Shown here one piece after another: positions 8,020-16,533 of a stretch of 58,898 nt of DNA (position 1 is the first letter of the stretch; each line of letters opens with the position of its first letter). The position numbers and the translations under genes were made by a program. The notes under the pieces are model-generated. The model did no database searches. It saw nothing but the letters and a program-made list of their open reading frames with translations, and was not told the DNA's origin. The stretch is from Oscillospiraceae bacterium (GTDB lineage: Bacteria > Bacillota > Clostridia > Oscillospirales > Oscillospiraceae). The stretch covers positions 1 to 58,898 of the forward strand of contig JAFQQV010000006.1 in the NCBI GenBank assembly GCA_017410425.1. Reading direction: 5' to 3'.

Positions 8020-8049
8020 AATCCCGGAACTTCGGTTCCGGGATTTTTG
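8020..8049. terminator. Bidirectional terminator between sortase and SUFU gene
   Basis: Stem AATCCCGGAAC/GTTCCGGGATT with a TTCG tetraloop, A-run before and T-run after, so it serves both convergent genes. Confidence 0.92.
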
Positions 8050-8051
8050 TT

Positions 8052-9326
8052 TTATATTGCGGATTTTCTGTTGTAGTCGGTAATGTCGGTGCCCATCTTC
8101 TTGTAGAGAATCTCTACGTCCATTTCCTTGTCGATCAGGGCCTGCAGCTCATTCTTGCTTATTGCCACGATTTCCAGGAAGCTGATGAGCCCGTGAGGGC
8201 CTTCCACAGGCTTAAGGCGCTTATCAGGTACAACAATGAATGCAACCTTGTCTGACTTTTCATCCACGTCCATACCAAAGTCCTGGCCGGTGTGGACATA
8301 GTGGTATGCGGGGATTAGTGCGCCTTCGTCATAAACACAGCCTATAAAGTTTCTGAAAACGCCAAGGGTGTTGTTGATTTCCAGATTGTCTTTGTCCTCA
8401 TCCTTGTTCTTTTTCAGGCGCAGGGTGTACTCAGCCCAGCTGTCCTTCTCCTCGTCTTCCTGGGCAGGGCCCATGTCGCTGAAGCTGCAGCTTACAAAGT
8501 GCCAGCTGTCGCCGCCGTCATAGATGTCTACCCAGCCATAATCGGTACCGATTTTGTCTACGTAAGAAATAAATTGTTCGCCGGTTTCAAAACCGTTTTC
8601 AAAGTTTTCTTCATAGGCCTCGGTTGCGTAATTGGGCAGCTCAAAGCTCATGGGGTCGGGAGTATTGGGATATGCCTTGTTGAAGGCGCTGCGGATAGCG
8701 TCCCAGCCGGTGGGAGGATCGGTGATGGCAGGGTCCTCAATCTCGCCTGTAATGTACTTGCGGCTGATTTCCAGAGTCTCCAGATCAATCAGCTGGGCAT
8801 TGCCGCTGGGATTCTGGGCTGCCGCGGTCTGCGCACGGAAACGGGTCTTCATAGCCAGTTCAGAACTGCGGGGCAGCTTGCCGCCATGCTCCTTAAACCA
8901 GGTAAGAGCGCGGATATTCACCACGTTGGGGTCAGAGAAGTACTCCATACCTGCAAGCACATGGGCCTCGCGTGTGACAGGGTCAAACTCCAGAAACAGC
9001 TCAGAAGGCATAAGCTGGTCGCAGTCTTCATACTGGCTCTTGAGATAGACAAGCTGGCTCATAACAGCCATATTCAGCTCCATCATCTCAGCCTTGTTGA
9101 TGTCATCGGCAAAGAGAACAGCCTTATCACCCACGGTGTAGAAAGCAACGAAGAGAACATTCTTGCCTCTGAGGCTGCAGTAGCAGTAAACTCGCTCAGC
9201 CTTGTCCTTGACAGGCAGAGTGAGCATCAGGCCAAGCACATCCAGAGTATCAGCAAGGCCGCATCTGGCCTTGTAAACGGCTTCTCTTCTCTCCAGCATT
9301 ATATCCTTATTGTTAAGTGTAAACAT
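8052..9326 (-). CDS. SUFU-domain protein, probable immunity protein paralogue
   Basis: 424 residues. The C-terminal ~220 residues match the Suppressor-of-fused (SUFU) pattern: a WHFVSCSFSDMG strand, an acidic loop, AEYTLRLKK, then VAFIVVPDKRLKPVEGPHGLISFLEIVAI. In bacteria this domain is a common immunity component of polymorphic-toxin loci. The N-terminal ~180 residues are not recognised. The protein is clearly paralogous to the one encoded at 9438-10940 over the C-terminal half, including the shared ending ..KKMGTDITDYNRKSAI / ..EKIGTDLVDYARPSVI. GGAGGATT precedes the ATG. It lies downstream of the toxin/immunity pair but has its own terminator and probably its own promoter. Confidence 0.7.
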   Translation of the reverse strand: MFTLNNKDIMLERREAVYKARCGLADTLDVLGLMLTLPVKDKAERVYCYCSLRGKNVLFVAFYTVGDKAVLFADDINKAEMMELNMAVMSQLVYLKSQYEDCDQLMPSELFLEFDPVTREAHVLAGMEYFSDPNVVNIRALTWFKEHGGKLPRSSELAMKTRFRAQTAAAQNPSGNAQLIDLETLEISRKYITGEIEDPAITDPPTGWDAIRSAFNKAYPNTPDPMSFELPNYATEAYEENFENGFETGEQFISYVDKIGTDYGWVDIYDGGDSWHFVSCSFSDMGPAQEDEEKDSWAEYTLRLKKNKDEDKDNLEINNTLGVFRNFIGCVYDEGALIPAYHYVHTGQDFGMDVDEKSDKVAFIVVPDKRLKPVEGPHGLISFLEIVAISKNELQALIDKEMDVEILYKKMGTDITDYNRKSAI

Positions 9327-9402
9327 TGGAATCCTCCGGTTTAAGTAATGGAATGATTATATCCTGTATTGTCTTTTTCTTCAAGTAGAGAATTATAAAC
9401 AG

Positions 9403-9436
9403 AAAAAGCTCCTGCCCGGGTGGGCAGGAGCTTTTT
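9403..9436. terminator. Terminator between the two SUFU genes
   Basis: 15-bp perfect stem AAAAAGCTCCTGCCC/GGGCAGGAGCTTTTT with a GGGT loop; symmetrical A and T runs. It ends transcription of the 9438-10940 gene on the minus strand. Confidence 0.93.
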
Positions 9437-9437
9437 G

Positions 9438-10940
9438 TTAAATTACGGAGGGGCGGGCGTAGTCCACAAGGTCTGTGCCTATCTTTTCGTAGAGAGTTTT
9501 GACGTCGATTTTCTTTGACTTCAATGCATCATACTCAGCTTTGGTGATGGGCACCGCCTGCCTGAGATGCACGGTGCCAAAGGGGCCTTCAACACTGCCG
9601 ATTCTGGCATCGGGCACAATGATAAAAGCGACTTTGTCGGAAAGATGTTTGTAATCCATACCCTCTTCATGGCCGACGCTTACATAGCTGTAATCCTCCA
9701 GCATACAGTCATTTTTGAGCGCTTCATCTGCAAGAACAGACACAAGATTGATGGCATTTGCACGCTCGGCACTGTCCAGTTCTTCATCGTCAAGCTTTTT
9801 GATTCGCATAGTATACTCAGCATCGTAGCGTTCATCAATGGTGTCGACCTCTGCAGTCATATTACTCAAGCCAAGGCTGGCTATGTGCCAGCTGTCGTCT
9901 GCATCATATACCATCATAAATTCATAGAGACTATAATCATAGTCATTGCGTAACAAATCATACTCATCCCTCAGATTGTCTACATCCTGATAATAGAGAA
10001 ATTCAGGATTTCCATCATCGGCATAACACCTGTCAAAGCTGTCTTTGATTGCAAGAAATCCAGTATCTCCCTCTAAATAGTCATAGGCAATTACATCTTC
10101 CAGTTCGTATCTATGCTCCCGGAACATTTTCGCAGTTCCTTTGCAATTGTTCGAAGCTTCTGCGTCGACATCAATATCAGGTTCCAGTTCATCTTCTTCT
10201 GAATCAACAAAGTCACCATCTTCTGTAAATTGGGCCTCCATTGCGAGCTTCACTTCTTTTCTGATGGCCTCCAGATCCAGTTCTACTGTACCTGCAGTTG
10301 GATTGTGTACATAGTTGATATCTTCTACTTTCTTATAATCTTTGTCCTCAGGTTCTTTACCGAATAAACTGTATTTCAATTTTGACAACAAGGTTTCCTT
10401 TTTATGGGTTATGGGCTTTGGCTCACCTGCATTTTCTTTGAGCCAGGCATTAAAACACTTCTCATTGTAAGGCTTGGAATGTATGCGGGAACTCTCCGTT
10501 GTTATAAGACAACAAACCTTTTTCTCTGCAAGCTCAATCGTTAAATAAATCTGTGCAGGTCTCAATTCATAGCAGGGGCTAGTATAATTATCTATATTAT
10601 CCAGCAATCCCCAAACCTCAGCATGCAGTTGTTCAAATGCCTCATCTCCAATAAACGTAGAAAGTTTCCGTACACTGTTGTTATCAGCACAAAACGCATT
10701 GAAATATCTCACAAAATTCATGGGTGCCAGGAAACAGCACACTTTATCGCACGTCAAATCATATGCTGAACTAAGCTTATCCACGAGGAAATCCACGCAG
10801 TCAAGGACACTCTTCTTTGCACCAAGAATCAGTATTTTTTTTACTTTTTTGTTGTATATATAATCCGAGATAATCACTCGATTCATATAGTGTTCTATCT
10901 CTTTATCATATTTTTTTGGTGTTGGTATTCCATTGTGCAT
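9438..10940 (-). CDS. SUFU-domain protein, likely cognate immunity protein of the adjacent nuclease toxin
   Basis: 500 residues from ATG 10940 (MHNGIPT), which follows GGAGGGGG at ideal spacing; longer starts at 10955 and 10964 overlap that site. The C-terminal part has the SUFU pattern (DSWHIASLGLSN, AEYTMRIKK, IIVPDARIGSVEGPFGTVHL). The middle is acidic (DSEEDELEPDIDVDAEA), a feature that could mimic nucleic acid when blocking a nuclease, though this is inference. It begins about 30 bases after the toxin stop, the usual toxin-then-immunity order. Codon and base use are AT-richer than the flanking housekeeping genes, suggesting transfer. Confidence 0.68.
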   Translation of the reverse strand: MHNGIPTPKKYDKEIEHYMNRVIISDYIYNKKVKKILILGAKKSVLDCVDFLVDKLSSAYDLTCDKVCCFLAPMNFVRYFNAFCADNNSVRKLSTFIGDEAFEQLHAEVWGLLDNIDNYTSPCYELRPAQIYLTIELAEKKVCCLITTESSRIHSKPYNEKCFNAWLKENAGEPKPITHKKETLLSKLKYSLFGKEPEDKDYKKVEDINYVHNPTAGTVELDLEAIRKEVKLAMEAQFTEDGDFVDSEEDELEPDIDVDAEASNNCKGTAKMFREHRYELEDVIAYDYLEGDTGFLAIKDSFDRCYADDGNPEFLYYQDVDNLRDEYDLLRNDYDYSLYEFMMVYDADDSWHIASLGLSNMTAEVDTIDERYDAEYTMRIKKLDDEELDSAERANAINLVSVLADEALKNDCMLEDYSYVSVGHEEGMDYKHLSDKVAFIIVPDARIGSVEGPFGTVHLRQAVPITKAEYDALKSKKIDVKTLYEKIGTDLVDYARPSVI

Positions 10941-10970
10941 AATTTCCCCCTCCATTTTCAGCATCAGGGT

Positions 10971-11708
10971 CTACTTTTTACGTTTCTTGGGAGTCGGTTC
11001 GGGATTTAATATGTCTATAGAAATAGGTTTCATAGTACCATATTCATCCTTTTTGCCATTATAGTATGTTATGGTAAATTTATCAGGGCGCACACTATCC
11101 TTGGAATAATGAATGTCGTAATCCACATAGACTACCTGCTCATTCTCAAGGGCTTTCTTTAAATACATTTCCACTTTTTTATGGTCGCTTCTGTTTACAT
11201 GGGCATTTTCAGAAACCAGATTCAAAAGCTTGGGGCTCCCTCCAAACATATCTGCAAAAATATGTCCTGCGTCATCACCCTTTAATTTACCCGGAGTCTG
11301 TTTGTTCGGCATTCCTTTTCGCCCTTCATGCTGTTTCAACATGAGCACGCCGGTGGCGTTCTGTATACGTCCTGAGCCATCCGTCTGGTAGATATAGTTG
11401 TTTTCGCCGCAGACATATGAGGTATTTGCCGCAAGGGGCTTTCCATTAAAAACTTCGTTTTCTGTTTTTATTTCTTTGCCAGCCCAGTTTCCGTGTTTAT
11501 ATGTATGACTTTTGGGATTCACTGCAATATTATTATAGATTTGGTCACCAATTTTTGCAAGTACATTCCTGTTGGCGTCTGTTGTAGCATCACCATTTCT
11601 TACTTTTGTAGCTGCAAAATTGAGTTTCTGACGAAGTACATCTTTATTTTTTGCATCAAAATCGCTGATGCTGAGTGGAACCCCAGTTTCGCTTATTGAC
11701 GGAAACAT
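10971..11708 (-). CDS. DNA/RNA non-specific endonuclease-type polymorphic toxin module (possibly 5'-truncated)
   Basis: 245 residues. The C-terminal half matches the His-Asn nuclease family used as toxin tips: GDDAGHIFADMFGGSPKLLN with the catalytic GH, then NLVSENAHVNRSDHKKVEMYL, and a closing strand RPDKFTITYYNGKK. Such nucleases cut DNA and RNA in competing cells or hosts. There is no secretion domain, signal peptide or WXG/LXG module. ATG 11708 lacks a ribosome site, and the frame is open only from a TGA about 20 bases upstream, so the gene is probably a C-terminal cassette or frameshifted remnant. The SUFU gene downstream is the likely antidote. AT-rich relative to neighbours. Confidence 0.72.
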   Translation of the reverse strand: MFPSISETGVPLSISDFDAKNKDVLRQKLNFAATKVRNGDATTDANRNVLAKIGDQIYNNIAVNPKSHTYKHGNWAGKEIKTENEVFNGKPLAANTSYVCGENNYIYQTDGSGRIQNATGVLMLKQHEGRKGMPNKQTPGKLKGDDAGHIFADMFGGSPKLLNLVSENAHVNRSDHKKVEMYLKKALENEQVVYVDYDIHYSKDSVRPDKFTITYYNGKKDEYGTMKPISIDILNPEPTPKKRKK

Positions 11709-11775
11709 TCTGACCGCGGCCGACAGTCTTCATGCTCCCGCTGCTGCTTCTTGTATTTGCTGTGTTTACTGCCAT
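11659..11775 (-). pseudogene. Short overlapping ORF that may be the displaced N-terminus of the toxin gene
   Basis: ATG 11775 (MAVNTANTRSSG) follows AAGGGATG by ~13 bases and runs 38 codons in a different frame from the nuclease ORF, which it overlaps. A single +1 shift near 11700-11730 would join them. It may also be chance. 11776-11884 holds only AT-rich DNA with no feature I can support. Confidence 0.3.
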
Positions 11776-11886
11776 TTTCTAAATCATCCCTTTTCTATAT
11801 CTTATTTTTCACTGATCAGCATCTTAATTATATCATATATAATCTCATAATTTCTAGTCTGCGATCGGCTTTTTTTAAGATTTGTA

Positions 11887-11924
11887 GAAAAAAGAAAAAA
11901 CCCGCATCCTTTCGGACGCGGGTT
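11887..11924 (-). terminator. Terminator of rpsU
   Basis: Read on the minus strand: AAACCCGCGTCC, GAAA loop, GGATGCGGGTTT, then a TTTTTCTTTTTT tract. One mismatch in the stem. Confidence 0.9.
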
Positions 11925-11937
11925 TGTTAGCTTTACA

Positions 11938-12123
11938 TTAGTAGTAACGCTTATTCTTGTTCTTGCGAGCTGCCTCGGACTTCTTGCGGCGCTTAACGCT
12001 GGGGCTCTGGTAGTACTCCTTCTTTCTCAGATCGGCCAGAACACCGGACTTAGCGCAGGAGCGCTTAAATCTCTTAAGAGCGTTGTCCAGAGACTCGTTT
12101 TCCTTGACATAGATTTCAGACAT
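11938..12123 (-). CDS. rpsU: 30S ribosomal protein S21
   Basis: 61 residues, standard bS21 length, with the family start [20 protein letters not shown] and a very basic C-terminus ([17 protein letters not shown]). bS21 sits on the 30S platform near the anti-Shine-Dalgarno end of 16S rRNA and aids initiation. GGAGGGAGGG lies just upstream of the ATG. It has its own consensus promoter and terminator, so it is a single-gene unit despite lying 100 bases after leuS. Confidence 0.97.
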   Translation of the reverse strand: MSEIYVKENESLDNALKRFKRSCAKSGVLADLRKKEYYQSPSVKRRKKSEAARKNKNKRYY

Positions 12124-12192
12124 TTATTTCCCTCCCTCCAAATACGCCTTGCGGCGCTTCAAGGGCCAACTTCTTGGCTTTGTAACATTAGC

Positions 12193-12221
12193 ATTATAAC
12201 GGTTCAAGCCTGAAATGTCAA
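12193..12221 (-). promoter_or_regulatory. Consensus promoter of rpsU
   Basis: On the minus strand TTGACA (12221-12216), 17-base spacer, TATAAT (12198-12193): a perfect sigma-A promoter about 70 bases upstream of the start codon. It overlaps the end of the leuS intergenic gap. Confidence 0.92.
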
Positions 12222-12224
12222 CGA

Positions 12225-14735
12225 TTACTTTGCGGGCTTTACGATCAAATTTATAATCTTGTTCTTGACGACGATGGTCTTGACGATCTGCATGCCGTTA
12301 AGCTGGCGCTGGATCTTCTCATCGGCGCAGGCAGTGTCGATAATGGTCTGCTCATCGGCGTCTGCTGCCACGATGATGGTGGAGCGCAGCTTGCCGTTGA
12401 CCTGAACTGCCATTTCGCGCTCGGCATCGACAGTCTTGCTCTCATCGTACTTGGGCCAATCCATCTGCATTGCCATCTTGCCGTCGTTCTTGGCGGCAAA
12501 ACCGGTCAGCTCCCACATTTCCTCAACCATGTGAGGTGCAAAGGGAGAGAGCAGCAGCATCAGGTACTCAAGGTCGCCCTTGGTGACGCCGTTGGAGTAG
12601 AACTCATTGACCATGGTCATGAGGGCGGCGATAGCGGTGTTGAGCTTGAGAGCCTCAATATCATCGCCAACCTTCTTGATGGTCTTGTGGGTAATGGCCT
12701 CGTTCTTCTTGCTTACCTCAAAGCTGTCCTGAGCCATGTCCATCAGGTTCCAGCAACGGTCCAGGAAGCGCTTGGAGCCCTTTACAGCATCGTCAGACCA
12801 GGTGGCGGTCTTCTCAAAGTCACCGATGAACATGATGTACAGACGCATGGTATCAGCGCCGTAGGCCTTGACAACATCGTCGGGATTGACAACGTTGCCC
12901 AGGGACTTGGACATCTTGACAGCGGGACGCTGGGCCTGAGAGCCGTACTTCTCAATGAGAGCCTGCTTTTCTTCCTCAGTCTCGGCAAAGCCCACATAGT
13001 GGGGGTTCTTGCCCAGAATCATACCGTGGGAGGTACGCTTGGCGTAAGGCTCCTTGGTGTGGACAACGCCGATGTCGTACAGGAACTTGTGCCAGAAGCG
13101 GCTGTACAGCAGGTGCAGAGTGGTGTGCTCCATACCGCCGTTATACCAGTCAACGGGGCCCCAGTATTCCTCGGCCTCTTTGCTGACCAGTTCATTGTCG
13201 TTGTGGGGATCCATATAGCGCAGGAAGTACCAGCTGGAGCCGGCCCACTGAGGCATGGTGTCAGTCTCGCGCTTGGCGGGGGCACCGCAGCAGGGGCAGG
13301 TGGTGTTGACCCAGTCGGTCATCTTGCTCAGGGGGGATTCGCCATCGTCGGTGGGCTCATAGCTCTCTACCTGGGGCAGAACCAGAGGCAGTTCGCTTTC
13401 GGGTACAGGAACCCAACCACAAGTGGGGCAGTTGACCAGAGGAATAGGCTCGCCCCAGTAGCGCTGACGGGAGAAGACCCAGTCACGCAGCTTGAAGTTG
13501 ACCTGCTCCTTGCCCCAGCCCTGCTCGACAGCGTACTTCTTCATGGCGGGGATAGCCTCAGCAACAGTCATGCCGTTGAGGAAGTCGGAGTTTACCATGA
13601 TGGCGGAATCATCCTTGGCAACAAAAGCTTCCTTGGTGACATCGCCGCCGGAAACGACTTCAACGATGGGCAGGCCGAACTTGGTGGCAAAGTCCCAGTC
13701 ACGCTGGTCATGGCCGGGAACGCCCATGACGATACCGGTACCATAGCCCATAAGGACGTAGTCAGAGACGAACATAGGAACAGTTGCGCCGTTGGCGGGG
13801 TTAGTAGCCTCAACACCCTGCAGGCGGACACCGGTCTTGTCCTTGTTCAGCTCGCCGCGCTCAAAGTCGGACTTGCGGGAAGCAGCTTCCTTATATGCCT
13901 CAACCTCATCCCAGTTGCCGATGATATCCTTCCACTTGTTGAGCAGAGGATGCTCGGGAGAGATGACCATGTAGCTGACACCGTAAAGGGTGTCGGCACG
14001 GGTGGTGTAAACGGTGACATCGTCGCCGGTGCTGGTCTTGAAGGTGACCTCGGTACCGGTGGAGCGGCCGATCCAGTTTCTCTGCTGGGTCTTAACGCGC
14101 TCAATAAAGTCAACATCGTCCAGATCGTCGATAAGGCGGTCTGCGTACTTGGTGATGCCCAGCATCCACTGGCTCTTTTCCTTGCGGACGACAGGGGCGC
14201 CGCAGCGCTCACAAACGCCTTCAACGACTTCTTCGTTTGCAAGGACGCACTTGCAGCTGGTGCACCAGTTGACGGGCATGGTGGTCTTGTATGCAAGGCC
14301 CTTCTTGAACAGCTGCAGGAAAATCCACTGGGTCCACTTGTAATACTTGGGGTCAGTGGTGTCAACCACGCGGTCCCAGTCAAAGCCGTAGCCCAGCATC
14401 TTCAGCTGGCGGGTGAAATTCTCCACGTTCTGCTTGGTGACGATGGAGGGGTGGATGTGGTTCTTGATAGCAAAGTTTTCAGTGGGCAGGCCGAAAGCAT
14501 CGTAACCGATGGGGAAGAGAACATTGTAGCCTTCCATTCTCTTTTTGCGGGAGACGATGTCAATTGCGGTGAAGGGTCTGGGATGGCCCACATGCAGACC
14601 TGCTGCGCTGGGATAAGGGAACTCGATAAGGCCGTAGAACTTGGGCTTATCGCTGCCGGTAACTGCGGCGTAAGGCTTGAGCTCTTCCCACTTGTCCTGC
14701 CACTTCTTCTCTATTGCTGCAAAATCGTACTTCAT
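12225..14735 (-). CDS. leuS: Leucine-tRNA ligase
   Basis: 836 residues, normal bacterial length. HIGH motif as HVGH (48-51) within FPYPSAAGLHVGHPRP, zinc-binding cysteines (CTSCKCVLANEEVVEGVCERC), the CP1 editing domain with YTTRADTLYG, and KMSKS (~605) in VKMSKSLGNVVNPDDV. Charges tRNA-Leu in the cytoplasm and edits mis-activated amino acids. AAAGGGATA precedes the ATG. It is last in the 29.9-12.2 kb minus-strand cluster, 247 bases after rsfS; the gap holds two hairpins that could modulate expression, but no T-box was recognised. Confidence 0.98.
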   Translation of the reverse strand: MKYDFAAIEKKWQDKWEELKPYAAVTGSDKPKFYGLIEFPYPSAAGLHVGHPRPFTAIDIVSRKKRMEGYNVLFPIGYDAFGLPTENFAIKNHIHPSIVTKQNVENFTRQLKMLGYGFDWDRVVDTTDPKYYKWTQWIFLQLFKKGLAYKTTMPVNWCTSCKCVLANEEVVEGVCERCGAPVVRKEKSQWMLGITKYADRLIDDLDDVDFIERVKTQQRNWIGRSTGTEVTFKTSTGDDVTVYTTRADTLYGVSYMVISPEHPLLNKWKDIIGNWDEVEAYKEAASRKSDFERGELNKDKTGVRLQGVEATNPANGATVPMFVSDYVLMGYGTGIVMGVPGHDQRDWDFATKFGLPIVEVVSGGDVTKEAFVAKDDSAIMVNSDFLNGMTVAEAIPAMKKYAVEQGWGKEQVNFKLRDWVFSRQRYWGEPIPLVNCPTCGWVPVPESELPLVLPQVESYEPTDDGESPLSKMTDWVNTTCPCCGAPAKRETDTMPQWAGSSWYFLRYMDPHNDNELVSKEAEEYWGPVDWYNGGMEHTTLHLLYSRFWHKFLYDIGVVHTKEPYAKRTSHGMILGKNPHYVGFAETEEEKQALIEKYGSQAQRPAVKMSKSLGNVVNPDDVVKAYGADTMRLYIMFIGDFEKTATWSDDAVKGSKRFLDRCWNLMDMAQDSFEVSKKNEAITHKTIKKVGDDIEALKLNTAIAALMTMVNEFYSNGVTKGDLEYLMLLLSPFAPHMVEEMWELTGFAAKNDGKMAMQMDWPKYDESKTVDAEREMAVQVNGKLRSTIIVAADADEQTIIDTACADEKIQRQLNGMQIVKTIVVKNKIINLIVKPAK

Positions 14736-14982
14736 TGTTTTGTTATCCCTTTCAATAATTATCTAAAAATGGGCGCAGAAATACTATGCTCTGCGCAATT
14801 ATTGGATAGCCCCCTTAAAGGTAAGCGGCGTTTGAGTGAGCAAGAGCGGCTGGCAGCGGAATATGTGTTATGGCAAAATCACTTTTTTGCAGGAATACTT
14901 TGTGTATTTCAAGAAAAAGTGATGAAGTCAGAGCGCATAGGCCGCGGCAGATGCCGACGCTCATTCATGCGGCGATTGCCTC
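14736..14982 (-). other. Structured gap between rsfS and leuS
   Basis: Read on the minus strand it holds (a) a long imperfect hairpin at about 14876-14923, outer arms ATCACTTTTT.. and ..AAAAAGTGAT, inner arms GAAATAC/GTATTCC; and (b) a perfect 7-bp hairpin GCGCAGA/TCTGCGC (14774-14797) followed by CCATTTTTAG, 40 bases before leuS, resembling a weak terminator. No T-box consensus or leader peptide was seen. Part of it (AGTCAGAG..GAGCGCATA) resembles the element at 18351-18621. Confidence 0.45.
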
Positions 14983-15342
14983 TCAGGGGCTCATAAGGGA
15001 TGAGCTCTCTACTACTTCGGCGTCGCTCCAAAGACGTTCCAGGTCATAGAACTTTCTGGCCTCATCGGTGAAGACATGCACGATGACACAGCCAAAGTCC
15101 ATAAGCACCCAAATGTCGGAACGGAGTCCTTCACGGCGCACAGGGGGTTCCCCTGCCTCGGAGAGCTGCTTGTCGACCTCGTCCACAAGTGCCTTGATGT
15201 GGGTGGAGGAGGTACCGTTGCAGATGACAAAATAGTCAGCCAGAACGGTGCGTTCGGTGGTTCTCAGAATCTTGACGTCCTTTGCCTTCTTGTCATCCAG
15301 TGCCTTGGCGGCGATGGCTGCGATCTGAGTTGCGGTAAGCAT
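14983..15342 (-). CDS. rsfS: Ribosomal silencing factor RsfS
   Basis: 119 residues, the RsfS/Iojap length. Family pattern DVKILRTTERTVLADYFVICNGTSSTHIKAL and the later LRSDIWVLMDFGCVIVHVF are clear. RsfS binds uL14 on the 50S subunit and prevents joining to 30S when nutrients are short. The start ATG 15342 has GAGGGG immediately upstream, overlapping the stop of the nadD-yqeK gene, which implies coupling. The position after nadD/yqeK is conserved in Firmicutes. Confidence 0.95.
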   Translation of the reverse strand: MLTATQIAAIAAKALDDKKAKDVKILRTTERTVLADYFVICNGTSSTHIKALVDEVDKQLSEAGEPPVRREGLRSDIWVLMDFGCVIVHVFTDEARKFYDLERLWSDAEVVESSSLMSP

Positions 15343-15345
15343 TGA

Positions 15346-16515
15346 TTATTCCCCTCTTTCTGATGTATACCAGGTGTATGCCTCAAGGGTATCCCCGAAA
15401 GGCACGGCACCTCTTGCGCGGATTTCACCCAGACTCATACTCAGGCCCAGAGCCATGGCTTCGTCAAGGTCTTCAAAGCAGAGTTCTCTTAGAACGTCCA
15501 CGCCTTCAAAGTCACGGTTAGGCTCGGTATAGTCTGCAAGATAGATTATCTTTTCCAATGTGCTCATATCCGGCTTACCGGTGGTATGCCAGCGTATGGC
15601 CTCATATATCTCATCGGAGATACCGAAAAGCTCCCGTGCAAACTCTGCGCCGGTGCGGGCGTGGAGCAGGGCCGGGGTCGCTATCTCTGAATTATCAAGG
15701 ATAATACCATATTTTTCGCACAATAGCAACTGCTTATCCTTGGGCATATCCTTTGTTATATCATGCAAAATGCCTGCTATTGCGGCAGTGTCCGGATCCT
15801 CGCCCCAATGCATCGCCATCAGCACCGCCTGGCTTTCACAACCGGTGGTATGCGCTACGCGGTACTCGGAGAGATAGGGCATGACCTTTTCTCTCAGCCA
15901 GCTGAGTTCAGGCTTTGCATCATAAAAGCCATGCTTTACGATGTAGCCATAAACCTCGTCAGGCAGAAGGTCAGAGCCCAGACCCAGGCGCATGCGCTCG
16001 CGTATCTCGGTGGAGCTCATGGGAAGCACCTGATGGGGGATGATCTCCACCCTTGCTTCATGCTCCCGCTCCAGTTCTTCCTTGAACTGCTCAATCTCAT
16101 AGGTGTCATAGGCTTCGCGGCTCAAAACTGCCAGAGTGACATTTTCAAGCAGGTACTGGTATCTGTACCAGGTGCGGAAGCTCAAAAACATGTCGGTGCC
16201 CATAACCAGGCAGATCTCATCATCGGGATATTCCTCGCGCAGAGTCTCCACAGTGGCTGCGGTATAGCTCTTGCCCTCGCGGCGGATCTCCATATCGGAA
16301 ATCTCGGCCCTGGGAATGTCCCCAAAGGCGAGGCGGCACATCTCCAGCCGCTCATTGGGCTCGGGACTGTTTTCTGCCATATCCTTATGGGGAGAGACGT
16401 TTGTGGGGATTATAAGAAATTTATCCGGCTTCAGCTGCTCATAGACGGAACGAGCCGCCGCAACATGACCTATGTGAGGCGGATTGAAGCTGCCGCCATA
16501 GATGGCTATTTTCAT
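15346..16515 (-). CDS. nadD-yqeK: Fusion of nicotinate-nucleotide adenylyltransferase (NadD) and YqeK-type HD hydrolase
   Basis: 389 residues in two parts. Residues 1-~198 are NadD: GGSFNPPHIGH nucleotide-binding motif and the late SSTEIRERM signature; it makes deamido-NAD from nicotinate mononucleotide and ATP. Residues ~203-389 are a YqeK HD domain: YRVAHTTGC first His, AIAGILHDITKD with the HD pair, and LLHARTGAEFA; YqeK proteins hydrolyse Ap4A to ADP. In Bacillus these are separate adjacent genes (yqeJ, yqeK), here one frame without stop. The fusion keeps all metal-binding residues in both halves. Next gene is rsfS, as in Bacillus. Confidence 0.93.
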   Translation of the reverse strand: MKIAIYGGSFNPPHIGHVAAARSVYEQLKPDKFLIIPTNVSPHKDMAENSPEPNERLEMCRLAFGDIPRAEISDMEIRREGKSYTAATVETLREEYPDDEICLVMGTDMFLSFRTWYRYQYLLENVTLAVLSREAYDTYEIEQFKEELEREHEARVEIIPHQVLPMSSTEIRERMRLGLGSDLLPDEVYGYIVKHGFYDAKPELSWLREKVMPYLSEYRVAHTTGCESQAVLMAMHWGEDPDTAAIAGILHDITKDMPKDKQLLLCEKYGIILDNSEIATPALLHARTGAEFARELFGISDEIYEAIRWHTTGKPDMSTLEKIIYLADYTEPNRDFEGVDVLRELCFEDLDEAMALGLSMSLGEIRARGAVPFGDTLEAYTWYTSERGE

Positions 16516-16533
16516 TTCAGCAATAAATCCTCT

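Noticed and set aside
14736-14982. T-box riboswitch before leuS
   Set aside because: No T-box consensus or stem I specifier pattern was found; only unrelated hairpins.
12531-14996. Long open frame (821 codons) on the plus strand opposite leuS
   Set aside because: Antisense to a certain gene with all motifs; caused by GC-rich codon use, no ribosome site, no recognisable domain.
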